Shown here piece after piece: positions 17,915 to 26,649 of a DNA stretch of 64,000 nt. The stretch lies in assembly GCA_016713965.1 (NCBI GenBank), contig JADJOC010000010.1:186001-250000 (forward strand), in the 5' to 3' direction. Source of the DNA: Chitinophagaceae bacterium (GTDB lineage Bacteria > Bacteroidota > Bacteroidia > Chitinophagales > Chitinophagaceae). Position 1 is the stretch's first letter, and each line of letters begins with the position of its first letter. The notes beneath the pieces were generated by a model. It saw only the letters and a list, made by a program, of their open reading frames with translations, had not been told where the DNA came from and did not search any database. Position numbers and translations under genes: made by a program.

Positions 17915-19189
17915 ATGCACTTTGCCGTTATCTCAGCCCCGGTGCCGGGTCATTTGTATCCTAATTGTATGCTGGCCAAAGAGCTTATCAGGCGTGGCCA
18001 CACTGTAACCGTATACAATATACCTGATTCAAAATTTTTTGTAGAAAAGCTGGGTGTACAGTATTATGTTATCGCTGAAAAAGAGTTTCCATTAGGTTTC
18101 TGGAATGTGCAATGGAAAGGTGCACGGACTGGCAGCAACGTTTTCAGGGACACCCGTATTTTAAATATACAAATTGATATTGCAGATATAATGATGAGAG
18201 ATTTGCCTGCTATTTTAAAGCAGCAGGCAGTAGATGTTTTATTGGTAGATCATTTGCAGCCGCAGGGAGCCAGCATAGCTGAGCATCTTGGGTTACCGTT
18301 TATCACTATTTGCTCTATTTTACCATTGCATCCTGATCCTACGGGTATGGTGCCGCCATCATTTGCATGGTGGATCCCAACAGGAAATATTTTTGATAAA
18401 TGCAGAAATAAATTTGGTCATTGGATAGTCGGCTTATTTGCCAGGCATTATTACAAAACTATAAATAAGTGGCGGCGGCAATGGCAATTAAAACCTGAAT
18501 ATAAATTAACAAATTCTTTTTCTTCCCTGGCTCAAATTTCTGTAATGCCAGAAATGTTGGATTTTCCAAGGCCTTTTATCAGCCCGGTATATTACCCTGT
18601 CGGGCCATTTGTAGAAAAGCGGGATGAGCAAATTGTATTTCCCTGGGATAAGTTGAATGGCAAGCCAATAGTGTATGTATCATTAGGTACTATCCGCAAT
18701 CACATTGCCAAGGTTTTTTTTGCTATTGTAAAAGCTTTTGAAAATAAGCCGCACTTGCAATTAATCATTTCAAAAGGTGCATGGTGCGGTGGTGGAATCA
18801 ATTTTAATGGGCTTCCTGAATCAGCTATAATAATGGATTATGTGCCCCAGTTAGAAGTTTTGCAAAAAGCAAGCTTATGTATTACACATGCCGGCCCGGG
18901 TACTATTTTTGAATGTATTCATTACTGTGTGCCGCTTGTTGCCATCCCCATTGCAGATGATCAGCCGGCAATGGGAGCACGGGTTAAATATCATAAATTA
19001 GGCGAAGTGATTCCATGGAGAAAAATTAGTGCAGGTAAAGTCAGCAAGGCTGTTGATGAGGTTTTATCCAACCCGGTGTATAAAAATAACTGTGCCAAAA
19101 TGAGTAAGGTTATTCACTTGCTGGGTGGGGTAAAGGAAGCGGGGGATATTGTTGAGCAGATATTGGGAGCAGGAAATGGTAAAAAATAA
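17915..19189 (+). CDS. GT1-family (MGT/UGT-like) glycosyltransferase
   Basis: 424 residues, GT-B fold. The N-terminal acceptor domain begins ISAPVPGHLYPNCMLAKELIRRGH. The C-terminal donor domain has VYVSLGTIRNH and the UGT signature region ITHAGPGTIFECIHYCVPLVAIP followed by DDQPAMGARV. It should transfer a sugar from a UDP-sugar to a small hydrophobic acceptor such as a macrolide, polyketide, carotenoid or lipid. Last gene of the 14.3-19.2 kb run; the acceptor may be the product of the two preceding oxidative enzymes. Confidence 0.88.
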   Translation: MHFAVISAPVPGHLYPNCMLAKELIRRGHTVTVYNIPDSKFFVEKLGVQYYVIAEKEFPLGFWNVQWKGARTGSNVFRDTRILNIQIDIADIMMRDLPAILKQQAVDVLLVDHLQPQGASIAEHLGLPFITICSILPLHPDPTGMVPPSFAWWIPTGNIFDKCRNKFGHWIVGLFARHYYKTINKWRRQWQLKPEYKLTNSFSSLAQISVMPEMLDFPRPFISPVYYPVGPFVEKRDEQIVFPWDKLNGKPIVYVSLGTIRNHIAKVFFAIVKAFENKPHLQLIISKGAWCGGGINFNGLPESAIIMDYVPQLEVLQKASLCITHAGPGTIFECIHYCVPLVAIPIADDQPAMGARVKYHKLGEVIPWRKISAGKVSKAVDEVLSNPVYKNNCAKMSKVIHLLGGVKEAGDIVEQILGAGNGKK

Positions 19190-19274
19190 AAATAATAATC
19201 TCTGAAATTTATTTGCACAAGTCTGATAATGGCTATGTCATTATTATATTTTTGTTACCACCATTGGTTCCCTG

Positions 19275-19335
19275 GTTAAGCTTCAATGGCAGCCTGCCCC
19301 GCAAAATGCGGTGGTCGCACTTGTACAGTACACCT
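19275..19335 (-). repeat. Interspersed repeat family I (variant), copy D
   Basis: The - strand reads GTACAAGTGCGACCACCGC ... GCGGGGCAGGCTGCC, matching the copy at 21683-21725 with a few changes. The inner GCGGTGG/CCCCGC part forms a hairpin. Between convergent genes. Confidence 0.6.
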
Positions 19336-19345
19336 TTATTCAACG

Positions 19346-19394
19346 ACAATCTTCAAGAAGTCAAGTTTTTAAAACTTGACTTCTTGAAGATTGT
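19346..19394. terminator. Perfect 24-bp palindrome, probable bidirectional terminator
   Basis: Arms 19346-19369 and 19371-19394 are exact inverted repeats around a single base. The inner ends are T4/A4 runs and the arm core is AAGAAGTCAAG. It sits 2 bases from the stop of the mutase gene and 157 past the glycosyltransferase stop. The almost absent loop is unusual for a terminator. Confidence 0.65.
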
Positions 19395-19395
19395 A

Positions 19396-20958
19396 CTATT
19401 TATACTCCCCAAACACCTTTCTTAACTCATCAGCAATCTCACCAAGTGTAGCATAATTGTCTACAGCTTCTATCACTATCGGCATAATATTTTCTTTGCC
19501 GGAGGCTGCAGCGTTTAATGCAGATAACAAGGCCTCAACTTTATCATTATTCCTTCTTTGCTTTAATGCTTTCAATTTTTCAGCCTGTATTTCCCGGATG
19601 CTGTCATCAATTTTAAACCCAGGTGTTTTGCTGGCATCTTCGCTGATAAACTTATTTACCCCAACAATTATTTTTTCACCTTTTTCTATTTGCCGTTGGT
19701 ATTCATAAGCGCTTTTGGCAATTTCATCCTGTATAAAACCTTTCTCTATTGCTGCTACGCTACCGCCCATCGCATCTATTTTGTGAATAAGCTGCCATGC
19801 GGCATCTTCTACTTCCTTAGTTAAAGATTCAATAAAATAACTGCCTGCCAAAGGATCTGCCGTATCTGCTACACCGCTTTCGTATGCCACTACCTGCTGC
19901 GTACGCAAAGCTATTTTTGCGGCTTCTTCGGTAGGCAAACTCAGCGCTTCATCATACCCGTTAGTATGTAAAGACTGAGTGCCGCCTAATACCGCTGCCA
20001 GCGTTTGTATGGTTACCCGGCTGATATTGTTTTGTGGTTGCTGCGCAGTTAACGTGCTGCCACCTGTTTGTGTATGAAAGCGTAACATCATTGCCTTTGG
20101 ATCAGTAGCGCCTAACTCTTTCATTATATTTGCCCACATTTTCCTGGCTGCCCGGAATTTGGCTACTTCTTCAAACAAATTATTGTGTGCATTAAAAAAG
20201 AAAGAGAGGCGTTTGCCAAATACATTAATGTCTAGTCCTTTTTCCAAGGCTGCCTGCACGTATGCCTTGCCGTTACTTAATGTAAAAGCTATTTCCTGCA
20301 CGGCAGTGCTACCGGCTTCACGGATATGGTAGCCGGAAATGGAAATGGTATTCCATTTGGATAAATCTTTGGCGCACCATTCAAAAATATCTGTAATAAT
20401 GCGCATAGAAGGTTTGGGTGGATAAATATAAGTGCCACGGGCGGCATATTCTTTTAAAATATCATTTTGTATTGTACCAGCGATTTTATTCAAATCAGCC
20501 CCTTGTTTTTTTGCCAATGCCACATACAATGCCAGTAAGATAAAACCTGTAGCATTAATAGTCATGGAGGTGGAAACTTCTTCTAATTTGATTCCTGCAA
20601 ATAATATTTCCATATCTTCCAAACTATCGATGGCAACGCCTACTTTGCCTACTTCGCCTTCTGATAAAGCATGATCGCTGTCATAACCTATTTGTGTGGG
20701 TAAATCAAATGCTACGCTTAAGCCGCTTACTCCTTGCGATAACAAATAATGATACCTTTTATTACTTTCTTCTGCAGTGGAAAAACCGGCATATTGCCTC
20801 ATTGTCCATAATTTACCACGGTACATATCTGCCTGCACGCCCCTGGTAAAGGGAAACTGCCCGGGTAGCTCATCAGCCGGTTCTACAATATTTTTTTTAG
20901 TATATAATGAGTTGATTAATATTCCGCTATCAGTATAAATTTTTTTTGTATCCGGCAT
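19396..20958 (-). CDS. Methylmalonyl-CoA mutase family large subunit without cobalamin domain
   Basis: 520 residues covering only the catalytic TIM barrel of acyl-CoA mutases: YHYLLSQGVSGLSVAFDLPTQ in two parts, SGYHIREAGSTAVQEIAFTL, and RFHTQTGGSTLTAQQPQNN. The chain ends at ELRKVFGEY, where one-chain MutB proteins continue into the B12-binding domain. It must therefore pair with a separate small subunit, as IcmA does with IcmB, and that gene is not in this window. It rearranges methylmalonyl-CoA or a branched acyl-CoA. Likely co-transcribed with the upstream DUF7935 gene (4-base gap). Confidence 0.88.
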   Translation of the reverse strand: MPDTKKIYTDSGILINSLYTKKNIVEPADELPGQFPFTRGVQADMYRGKLWTMRQYAGFSTAEESNKRYHYLLSQGVSGLSVAFDLPTQIGYDSDHALSEGEVGKVGVAIDSLEDMEILFAGIKLEEVSTSMTINATGFILLALYVALAKKQGADLNKIAGTIQNDILKEYAARGTYIYPPKPSMRIITDIFEWCAKDLSKWNTISISGYHIREAGSTAVQEIAFTLSNGKAYVQAALEKGLDINVFGKRLSFFFNAHNNLFEEVAKFRAARKMWANIMKELGATDPKAMMLRFHTQTGGSTLTAQQPQNNISRVTIQTLAAVLGGTQSLHTNGYDEALSLPTEEAAKIALRTQQVVAYESGVADTADPLAGSYFIESLTKEVEDAAWQLIHKIDAMGGSVAAIEKGFIQDEIAKSAYEYQRQIEKGEKIIVGVNKFISEDASKTPGFKIDDSIREIQAEKLKALKQRRNNDKVEALLSALNAAASGKENIMPIVIEAVDNYATLGEIADELRKVFGEYK

Positions 20959-20962
20959 ATTT

Positions 20963-21472
20963 TCAGATTAATTTTTTTGCTTCAAATTGCAAAGCATCCA
21001 GCACTATTTTGCTTAGCTCTGCATTGTTATTTTCCTGGTATTGTATGATGGCTTTGCTTAGATCTATAGCTGCTGCTGTTGGCGGCAGCGCTGCTGCTAA
21101 TTGATTAATGATATAGATATTTTGCTCTTTTAAATTAATTATCGCTTTCCATATTTCGGGATTAACATACAGTTGCTGTGTAATGTTATGTTCGGATTCA
21201 CTACGGATGGTTTCTATCATACCAACCTGCAGTTCTAAGGCAGTTAGGCTGGCTGTAGGTAAGCGCATGATGAGGTTTTTCAGGCTGATTCTTTCTGTCA
21301 GCAAAGTTAATCTTTCGTATGCCTGCAATTGCAAAGCTGAATTATCTACAGGTTTTGGCGTTTGCTGCTGAATTTGTTTTCTTAATATTTTTTGCTCTGT
21401 TACCAACCAAACCACAATTCCAAATAAAATAACAGTGGCCAGACCCTGTATTTCTATAAATCCAAATTGCAT
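20963..21472 (-). CDS. DUF7935-like membrane-anchored protein
   Basis: 169 residues from the start MQFGFIEIQGLATV. The earlier ATG at 21490 overlaps the -7 box of a good promoter, so 21472 is preferred. One N-terminal transmembrane helix (VILFGIVVWLV), then a soluble helical domain with YERLTLLTERI and a conserved-looking NPEIWKAI. Family assignment is from memory of this Bacteroidota-specific architecture; function unknown. It directly precedes the acyl-CoA mutase gene. Confidence 0.65.
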   Translation of the reverse strand: MQFGFIEIQGLATVILFGIVVWLVTEQKILRKQIQQQTPKPVDNSALQLQAYERLTLLTERISLKNLIMRLPTASLTALELQVGMIETIRSESEHNITQQLYVNPEIWKAIINLKEQNIYIINQLAAALPPTAAAIDLSKAIIQYQENNNAELSKIVLDALQFEAKKLI

Positions 21473-21487
21473 ATTAATTTGTTTTGG

Positions 21488-21517
21488 CAAAAGTACTGTA
21501 CAATTAAGAATTAAAAA
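21488..21517 (-). promoter_or_regulatory. Promoter for the DUF7935-mutase operon
   Basis: - strand -7 box TACTTTTG (21495-21488), with a TTTTT-type -33 box about 17 bp upstream. It settles the start of the downstream gene at 21472. Confidence 0.5.
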
Positions 21518-21682
21518 TTAAAAATGAAGAAGCAGGTATTGGGTAATAAGGTATTAAGGTAATTATGGAATTGATTGTTTATTGTGGAATCAGGAATTTG
21601 TAATTAGGAATTTGGCTTTAGGCTTAGCTCCGTAGCAGCGATATGGTACAACAAAACATGTTTATAGTTCAGTATAGCTATC

Positions 21683-21760
21683 TGGCACAAGAGTGCGACC
21701 ACCGCCTCTGGCGGGGCAAGCAGCCACAACTGTTGCATTTAGATCTACAGCTGGTAACCA
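21683..21760 (+). repeat. Interspersed repeat family I (variant), copy E
   Basis: GGCACAAGAGTGCGACCACC, then a GCCTCTGGC hairpin and GGGGCAAGCAGCC, and further on GCTGGTAACCAAAATGTTTG. The last block corresponds to GCTGGTAAACAAAATATA in copy C. The stretch 21491-21828 holds this repeat and no gene. Confidence 0.6.
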
Positions 21761-21828
21761 AAATGTTTGTCGCAATGGGCAAAGCCCTTGCTGTTGTAAA
21801 AAAACGTAAATTTGTAAAAAATATTAAT

Positions 21829-22173
21829 ATGGAAACAATAGCTAAAAACCCGGTTAGTTTTACGGCTTCTGCTATAGCTGAAATAAGGCGTTTAATGGCT
21901 GAAGATGGATTTGATACAATCCAGCAGTTAAGGGTGGGAGTAAAGGGGGGTGGCTGTAGTGGTATGACCTATGTTTTAGGTTTTGATACCAAACAGGAAA
22001 ATGATGAAAGCTTTGAGATAGATGGCATACCCTTTATCATGAACAAAGCTCATGGTATTTATTTAACCAGTATGGAAATAGACTGGCAGGGTGGATTAAA
22101 CTCACGGGGTTTTACATTTAACAATCCTAACGCCAGCAAGACCTGTGGTTGTGGTACCAGCTTTGCGGTGTGA
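21829..22173 (+). CDS. A-type Fe-S cluster carrier (HesB/IscA family)
   Basis: 114 residues from METIAKNPVSFT. Longer upstream starts would run through a repeat and are rejected. The three cluster-binding cysteines are present: GGGCSGMTY and the C-terminal CGCGTSF. It delivers Fe-S clusters to apo-proteins. A TAAATTTG -7-like box about 15 bases before the ATG (around 21808) suggests its own promoter. Ends 1 base before the convergent DUF3050 gene. Confidence 0.92.
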   Translation: METIAKNPVSFTASAIAEIRRLMAEDGFDTIQQLRVGVKGGGCSGMTYVLGFDTKQENDESFEIDGIPFIMNKAHGIYLTSMEIDWQGGLNSRGFTFNNPNASKTCGCGTSFAV

Positions 22174-22174
22174 T

Positions 22175-22969
22175 TTAAGCCAATTCTTGTACTGTTACTT
22201 TTTCAATTTCATGTCCTATGGCATTCCACAATTGTATCCTGGAATGTAAAGCATCCTGGATGGCAAGCGTAGCTTCTTTCCATTTAGTTTCATCATTACC
22301 GCAAAGTTCTTTTGTCATTTCGTATGCCAAATGAGAGTGGTGGCCACCATCTACTTCGATATGCCTTTTTATATAGTATTGAAAAATATCTACCTTGCCC
22401 GGAAACTGTTTTTTTATTTCTGCAATAAAATTGATAAACATGCCGGGTATAAGGTCTTCCCGGCCAAAAGTAAATACGGCAGCAATAATATGTGGCTTGT
22501 CAGTAGCAATAGTATTAAAGGTATTTTCTACAAAATGCATGGCCCCAACGGGAGCATTGCATTTTTGCAGTGCTACAGGTACAGAAAAATTTTTCTTAAG
22601 TAAATCCACAAGTGTAGTAATATTTTGCGTGTTGCATCCGGCCTGCTTCATCGCCTCCAGATATAACTCAAAATGGCTGCTGCGGTTTCCATCCTGGTCT
22701 ACATCACTTTCCTCCCCGGTTACTATTTCATTGATTAAAAACCTTGTATTGGCATTGCCTTTTGGGAACCATGGCGTGGTAGTACAGGTTAAATGCTGCT
22801 GTAATGATTTAAGCAGGCTCATAAAATCCCACACGGCAAAAATGTGGTGCTGCATAAATATTTTAAGGCTGTCTAAAGTTTTTGTTTTTTGATAAACGGG
22901 GTGATTAATAAGTTGCTCCCGGAGTGGTGTTATTTCTTTTTGTAAAGTATCAAAGTTATTGTTTGTCAT
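22175..22969 (-). CDS. DUF3050 domain protein (heme-oxygenase-like fold)
   Basis: 264 residues, full length. The family pattern is clear: HPVYQ near the N-terminus, MQHHIFAVWDFMSLLKSLQ, FLINEIVTGEESD, and HIEVDGGHHSHLAYEM with clustered histidines. DUF3050 proteins belong to the heme-oxygenase/TENA-like helical superfamily; activity unknown. Transcribed from its own promoter. Confidence 0.85.
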   Translation of the reverse strand: MTNNNFDTLQKEITPLREQLINHPVYQKTKTLDSLKIFMQHHIFAVWDFMSLLKSLQQHLTCTTTPWFPKGNANTRFLINEIVTGEESDVDQDGNRSSHFELYLEAMKQAGCNTQNITTLVDLLKKNFSVPVALQKCNAPVGAMHFVENTFNTIATDKPHIIAAVFTFGREDLIPGMFINFIAEIKKQFPGKVDIFQYYIKRHIEVDGGHHSHLAYEMTKELCGNDETKWKEATLAIQDALHSRIQLWNAIGHEIEKVTVQELA

Positions 22970-23008
22970 TGATTATAGTTAGAATATTAATCTATTGTAT
23001 TTGAGCGG

Positions 23009-23038
23009 CAAAGGTAATAAAGTACCTTTATGCAATTG
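23009..23038 (-). promoter_or_regulatory. Promoter for the DUF3050 gene
   Basis: - strand -33 TTGC region (about 23038), about 19 bp spacer and -7 TACCTTTG (23016-23009), a perfect TAnnTTTG. Confidence 0.5.
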
Positions 23039-23074
23039 TCATATTTTATGCATCTTAGTTAAAAAATAAGGCTT

Positions 23075-23704
23075 ATGAGACGGCATTATAATAAATTTAT
23101 TATTTTAGGATTGGGGATACTGGTTTTTGTATTGTCCATCAGCTTTAAAACTAATAGCGATCAAAAAATAAAGTTGCTTGAAATTGCTAAAGAATATAAA
23201 ACTTATGCTGTTTATACCAGTTCTCCCTGGAAGTGGACAATAGCATTATGCAGTTCAGCACATCTCGGAGATATTGATAGTGTGCATTTCATCAGTTCAG
23301 CAGATGCTGCAACGAGTCCTCATGGCAATAAAATGTACAAATTTTTTGTTAAGGACATGTTTTCCTATAACGATACTGCTATTAAAAAACAGCCATTTGG
23401 ACAAGTATTGGTTAAAGAAACCTGGAATGTAAAAGAAGTAAGCCAGGAAAGTGTATTAAAAAATAACCTGGTAGCGAAGCGAAGCGAAAATGACGGTAAA
23501 TGGTATATGCCTACAACTATTTCAGAATTATTTATCATGTATAAGGAAAAAGAAAATAATGATAATGATAAAGGCTGGGTGTATGGAATAGTAAGCCTGG
23601 AAGATAATTCTGTTAAAATATTAACCAATGGAAAGATAAGCTCCTGTATCAGTTGCCATAAAGGAACTAAGTATGACAGGGTTTTTGGGATGGAGGAAAA
23701 ATAA
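23075..23704 (+). CDS. Cytochrome P460 family protein
   Basis: 209 residues. An N-terminal hydrophobic segment (FIILGLGILVFVLSISF) acts as export signal or anchor. The P460 domain ends with the c-type heme motif CISCH (CxxCH) in SSCISCHKGTKYDRVFG, preceded by KGWVYGIVSLEDNSVKI. Family members are periplasmic heme proteins, some oxidising hydroxylamine. The lysine that crosslinks heme in true P460 cannot be verified by eye. Confidence 0.8.
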   Translation: MRRHYNKFIILGLGILVFVLSISFKTNSDQKIKLLEIAKEYKTYAVYTSSPWKWTIALCSSAHLGDIDSVHFISSADAATSPHGNKMYKFFVKDMFSYNDTAIKKQPFGQVLVKETWNVKEVSQESVLKNNLVAKRSENDGKWYMPTTISELFIMYKEKENNDNDKGWVYGIVSLEDNSVKILTNGKISSCISCHKGTKYDRVFGMEEK

Positions 23705-23817
23705 AATTTGTCAAAAAATATTTCAAAGAATGATAAGGTTAATTCAGAAATCTTAGCACAATCCCTTAAAAATATATACATTCACAAAATAATACAGAGT
23801 TTACAATATAAGCGACT

Positions 23818-24795
23818 ATGGAAGAAAAATATTTTGAGCAGCGGGTAGACCTTAGCGGGTTAAGCAGGGCTACTTTTGACATTAGGAATGAAATAGGTAA
23901 GGTAGTGGTGGGACAGCATAAAATGGTAGATCTTTTAGTGATCGGACTTTTATGCGACGGGCATCTTTTAATAGAGGGTGTACCCGGGGTTGCCAAAACT
24001 TTAACGGCTAAATTAATTGCAAAAGTAATTGATGTAAATTTTTCAAGGTTGCAGTTTACACCCGATTTAATGCCCAGTGATGTGATCGGAACATCAGTAT
24101 TTAACCCAAAAGAAGGAAGCTTTTATTTTAAGCCCGGGCCAATATTTAGTAATATTGTTTTAATTGATGAGATTAACAGGGCTCCTGCAAAAACCCAGGC
24201 TGCTTTGTTTGAAGTAATGGAAGAACGCCAGGTTACCATTGATGGTGTCACTCATTTAATGGAACTTCCTTTTTTTGTATTAGCTACACAAAATCCAATA
24301 GAGCAGGAGGGAACTTACCGGTTACCGGAGGCCCAGCTAGACAGGTTTTTATTTAAAATTGATGTTCAATACCCTTCTTTACAGGAAGAAATCAGCATAT
24401 TAACAGGTCAGCAAAGCAGGTCATCCGCCCAGTTACTGGACAATGTGCAAAAGATTTTATCTCCTGAGAATATAAAAAATTACCGCCAGGTAATACAATC
24501 CATTATAATAGAGCCAAAGCTGATAGAATTTATAGCTCGTATTGTAAATGAAACAAGGAATAATCCGTCACTTTATTTAGGGGCATCACCAAGGGCATCA
24601 TTATGTATTTTGCGCTCTGCAAAAGCTAATGCTGCAATTAAAGGAAGAGATTTTGTAACCCCGGAAGATATTGTAGAAATGGCCCCACACGTATTACGCC
24701 ACCGCATAATACTTACCCCGGAAAAAGAAATGGAAGGCGTTACTGCCGATGATTTAATTGATAATATTTTAAAAGCTATCCAGATTCCCAGGTAA
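23818..24795 (+). CDS. MoxR family AAA+ ATPase
   Basis: 325 residues. Walker A GVPGVAKTLTAK, Walker B IVLIDEINRAPAKTQAALFEVMEE, sensor motif FVLATQNPIEQEGTYRLPEAQLDRF, and arginine/sensor 2 region LGASPRASLCILRSAKA. A chaperone-like ATPase that in Bacteroidota works with DUF58 and VWA proteins in envelope stress (Bat/aerotolerance-type loci). It is followed 18 bases later by the DUF58 gene; VWA genes are absent here. Confidence 0.93.
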   Translation: MEEKYFEQRVDLSGLSRATFDIRNEIGKVVVGQHKMVDLLVIGLLCDGHLLIEGVPGVAKTLTAKLIAKVIDVNFSRLQFTPDLMPSDVIGTSVFNPKEGSFYFKPGPIFSNIVLIDEINRAPAKTQAALFEVMEERQVTIDGVTHLMELPFFVLATQNPIEQEGTYRLPEAQLDRFLFKIDVQYPSLQEEISILTGQQSRSSAQLLDNVQKILSPENIKNYRQVIQSIIIEPKLIEFIARIVNETRNNPSLYLGASPRASLCILRSAKANAAIKGRDFVTPEDIVEMAPHVLRHRIILTPEKEMEGVTADDLIDNILKAIQIPR

Positions 24796-24813
24796 ATAGA
24801 AAAATATTTTTAA

Positions 24814-26157
24814 ATGAGTATCAAAAAAAAATATATCGGTGATCTTTTTTTGGCTGCAAGATTTTTTATTGCTTTCGGTGCTTGTATAGTTTTGCTTATA
24901 CTATCTTTTTTTTTCCCTGTTTTATCACAATTGTCTGTTATTACTTTGTTGTTATTTGCAGTGCTTGTTTTCTTCGATTATCTTTTTTTATTTATAGTTA
25001 GTAAGGCCCCGGCTGCCCGGCGCATTACGGCAGAACGATTTAGTAATGGCGATGAGAATAAAATAGAGTTGCAAGTTAAAAATACAATGCCTTTTACTGT
25101 AAATATGGAAATAGTAGATGAATTGCCCGTTCAGTTTCAAAAGCGTGACTGGGTGCTTACCCATCGCTTTAAACCACAGGAGCAAAAGAATATTATATAC
25201 ATATTACGGCCTGTTGAGAGAGGAGAATATCATTTTGGCAGGATACTTTTATATGTGAAATCTTTACTGGGTTTTTTGATACGCCGTCATGCTATACCGG
25301 CGCAACAATCAATTGGTGTATATCCTTCTTTTATGCAATTACGCAAGTATGAATTATTATCCCAAACAACTATACAATCTGAATATGGCAATAAACGTAT
25401 GCGTAAGATAGGCCATAGCATGGAATTTGAGCAGATAAAAGATTATGTGCAAGGGGATGATATACGTAGCATTAACTGGAAAGCAACAAGCCGCAAAGGG
25501 TCTTTAATGGTGAATAATTATACTGATGAAAAATCACAGCAGGTATATTGCATTATTGATAAGGGAAGGTTGATGAAAATGCCGTTTGCCGGTCTTACTT
25601 TGCTAGATTATGCCATTAACAGCACACTGGTATTAAGCAGTGTATGCCTGCAAAAGCAAGACAGGGTTGGGGTAATGACTTTTGCTAATAAGATGGGTTC
25701 TCTGGCAGCTGCGGAGAGCAAACCTGTTCAACGAGAAAATATATTGCAGTTATTGTATAACCAGGATACGGCTTTCCTGGAAAGTGATTATGAAATGCTG
25801 TACATGCAAATACGCAGTAAGATTAAGAACCGAAGCTTATTGGTTCTATTTACGAATTTCGAATCTCTTTCGGGCCTCAGGCGCCAACTGCCTTACCTTC
25901 GTTCTATTGCCAAGCATCATTTGTTAATGGTGGTGTTTTTTGAAAATACGGAGCTGCACCAATTATCTAAACTAAATGCTGAAAATATAGAAGAGATCTA
26001 TATAAAAACTATTGCTGAAAAATTTGAGTTTGAAAAAAGGCTTATTGTGAAAGAACTGCAAAAGCATGGCATACTTTCTATACTAACTGCGCCTGATAAA
26101 CTTACTATTAATGCGGTGAATAAATATTTGGAATTAAAGGCGAGAAGGGCGCTTTAA
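24814..26157 (+). CDS. DUF58 domain membrane protein
   Basis: 447 residues. Two N-terminal membrane helices within residues ~10-70, then a beta-rich segment and the DUF58 core with EFEQIKDYVQGDDIRSINWK and ATSRKGSLMVNNY, followed by a VWA-like C-terminal region. Partner of the MoxR ATPase just upstream. Its stop overlaps the convergent gene at 26154 by four bases. Confidence 0.9.
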   Translation: MSIKKKYIGDLFLAARFFIAFGACIVLLILSFFFPVLSQLSVITLLLFAVLVFFDYLFLFIVSKAPAARRITAERFSNGDENKIELQVKNTMPFTVNMEIVDELPVQFQKRDWVLTHRFKPQEQKNIIYILRPVERGEYHFGRILLYVKSLLGFLIRRHAIPAQQSIGVYPSFMQLRKYELLSQTTIQSEYGNKRMRKIGHSMEFEQIKDYVQGDDIRSINWKATSRKGSLMVNNYTDEKSQQVYCIIDKGRLMKMPFAGLTLLDYAINSTLVLSSVCLQKQDRVGVMTFANKMGSLAAAESKPVQRENILQLLYNQDTAFLESDYEMLYMQIRSKIKNRSLLVLFTNFESLSGLRRQLPYLRSIAKHHLLMVVFFENTELHQLSKLNAENIEEIYIKTIAEKFEFEKRLIVKELQKHGILSILTAPDKLTINAVNKYLELKARRAL

Positions 26158-26591
26158 AAATATTCCATTTTCTTTTCTAATCCTTTTAATTTAATACTAT
26201 CTTTATCAATAGATAAAATTTCATATTTTTCCCTGCTTTCGGAATACACTTTATTATCCCAATAAGAATCCCTTACATAAAGGGAAATTTTATTATTGCT
26301 GATGCTGCAACTCGTACTGTCTATTCGAGTAATTCCAAGACATTTATTATTCCAATATTCAAGGTTAACTTCTTTTTCAGAAATAATATTTATCACTAAA
26401 AATGCATCATTATATGCTACAGTTAAAGGAGCTTTAACTAAAAAAAAATTATCTTTTGAGGAGTTCTCATCTTCCACATATGTAAATTTCCATTTCCCAA
26501 TTAATCGTTTATCAATATCATTATCCTGACTTATGACGAATAATGGAGATATAATTACTACTAAAAAAAGTAAATACTTTAGCTTGTTCAT
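26154..26591 (-). CDS. Secreted lipocalin-like hypothetical protein
   Basis: 145 residues. Signal peptide (YLLFLVVIISPLFVISQ), then a beta-rich sequence starting RLIGKWKFTYVEDE, the GxW-type opening seen in lipocalin-like domains. No finer assignment possible. Convergent with the DUF58 gene. Confidence 0.6.
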   Translation of the reverse strand: MNKLKYLLFLVVIISPLFVISQDNDIDKRLIGKWKFTYVEDENSSKDNFFLVKAPLTVAYNDAFLVINIISEKEVNLEYWNNKCLGITRIDSTSCSISNNKISLYVRDSYWDNKVYSESREKYEILSIDKDSIKLKGLEKKMEYF

Positions 26592-26649
26592 TTAATCTTT
26601 TTAGTAAGATGCATTAAACGGATGAATTGCATATGGAAAATGATTAGCA

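Noticed and set aside
14361..19189. Flexirubin or carotenoid gene cluster
   Set aside because: No aryl-polyene ketosynthases, phytoene synthase or desaturase genes are present.
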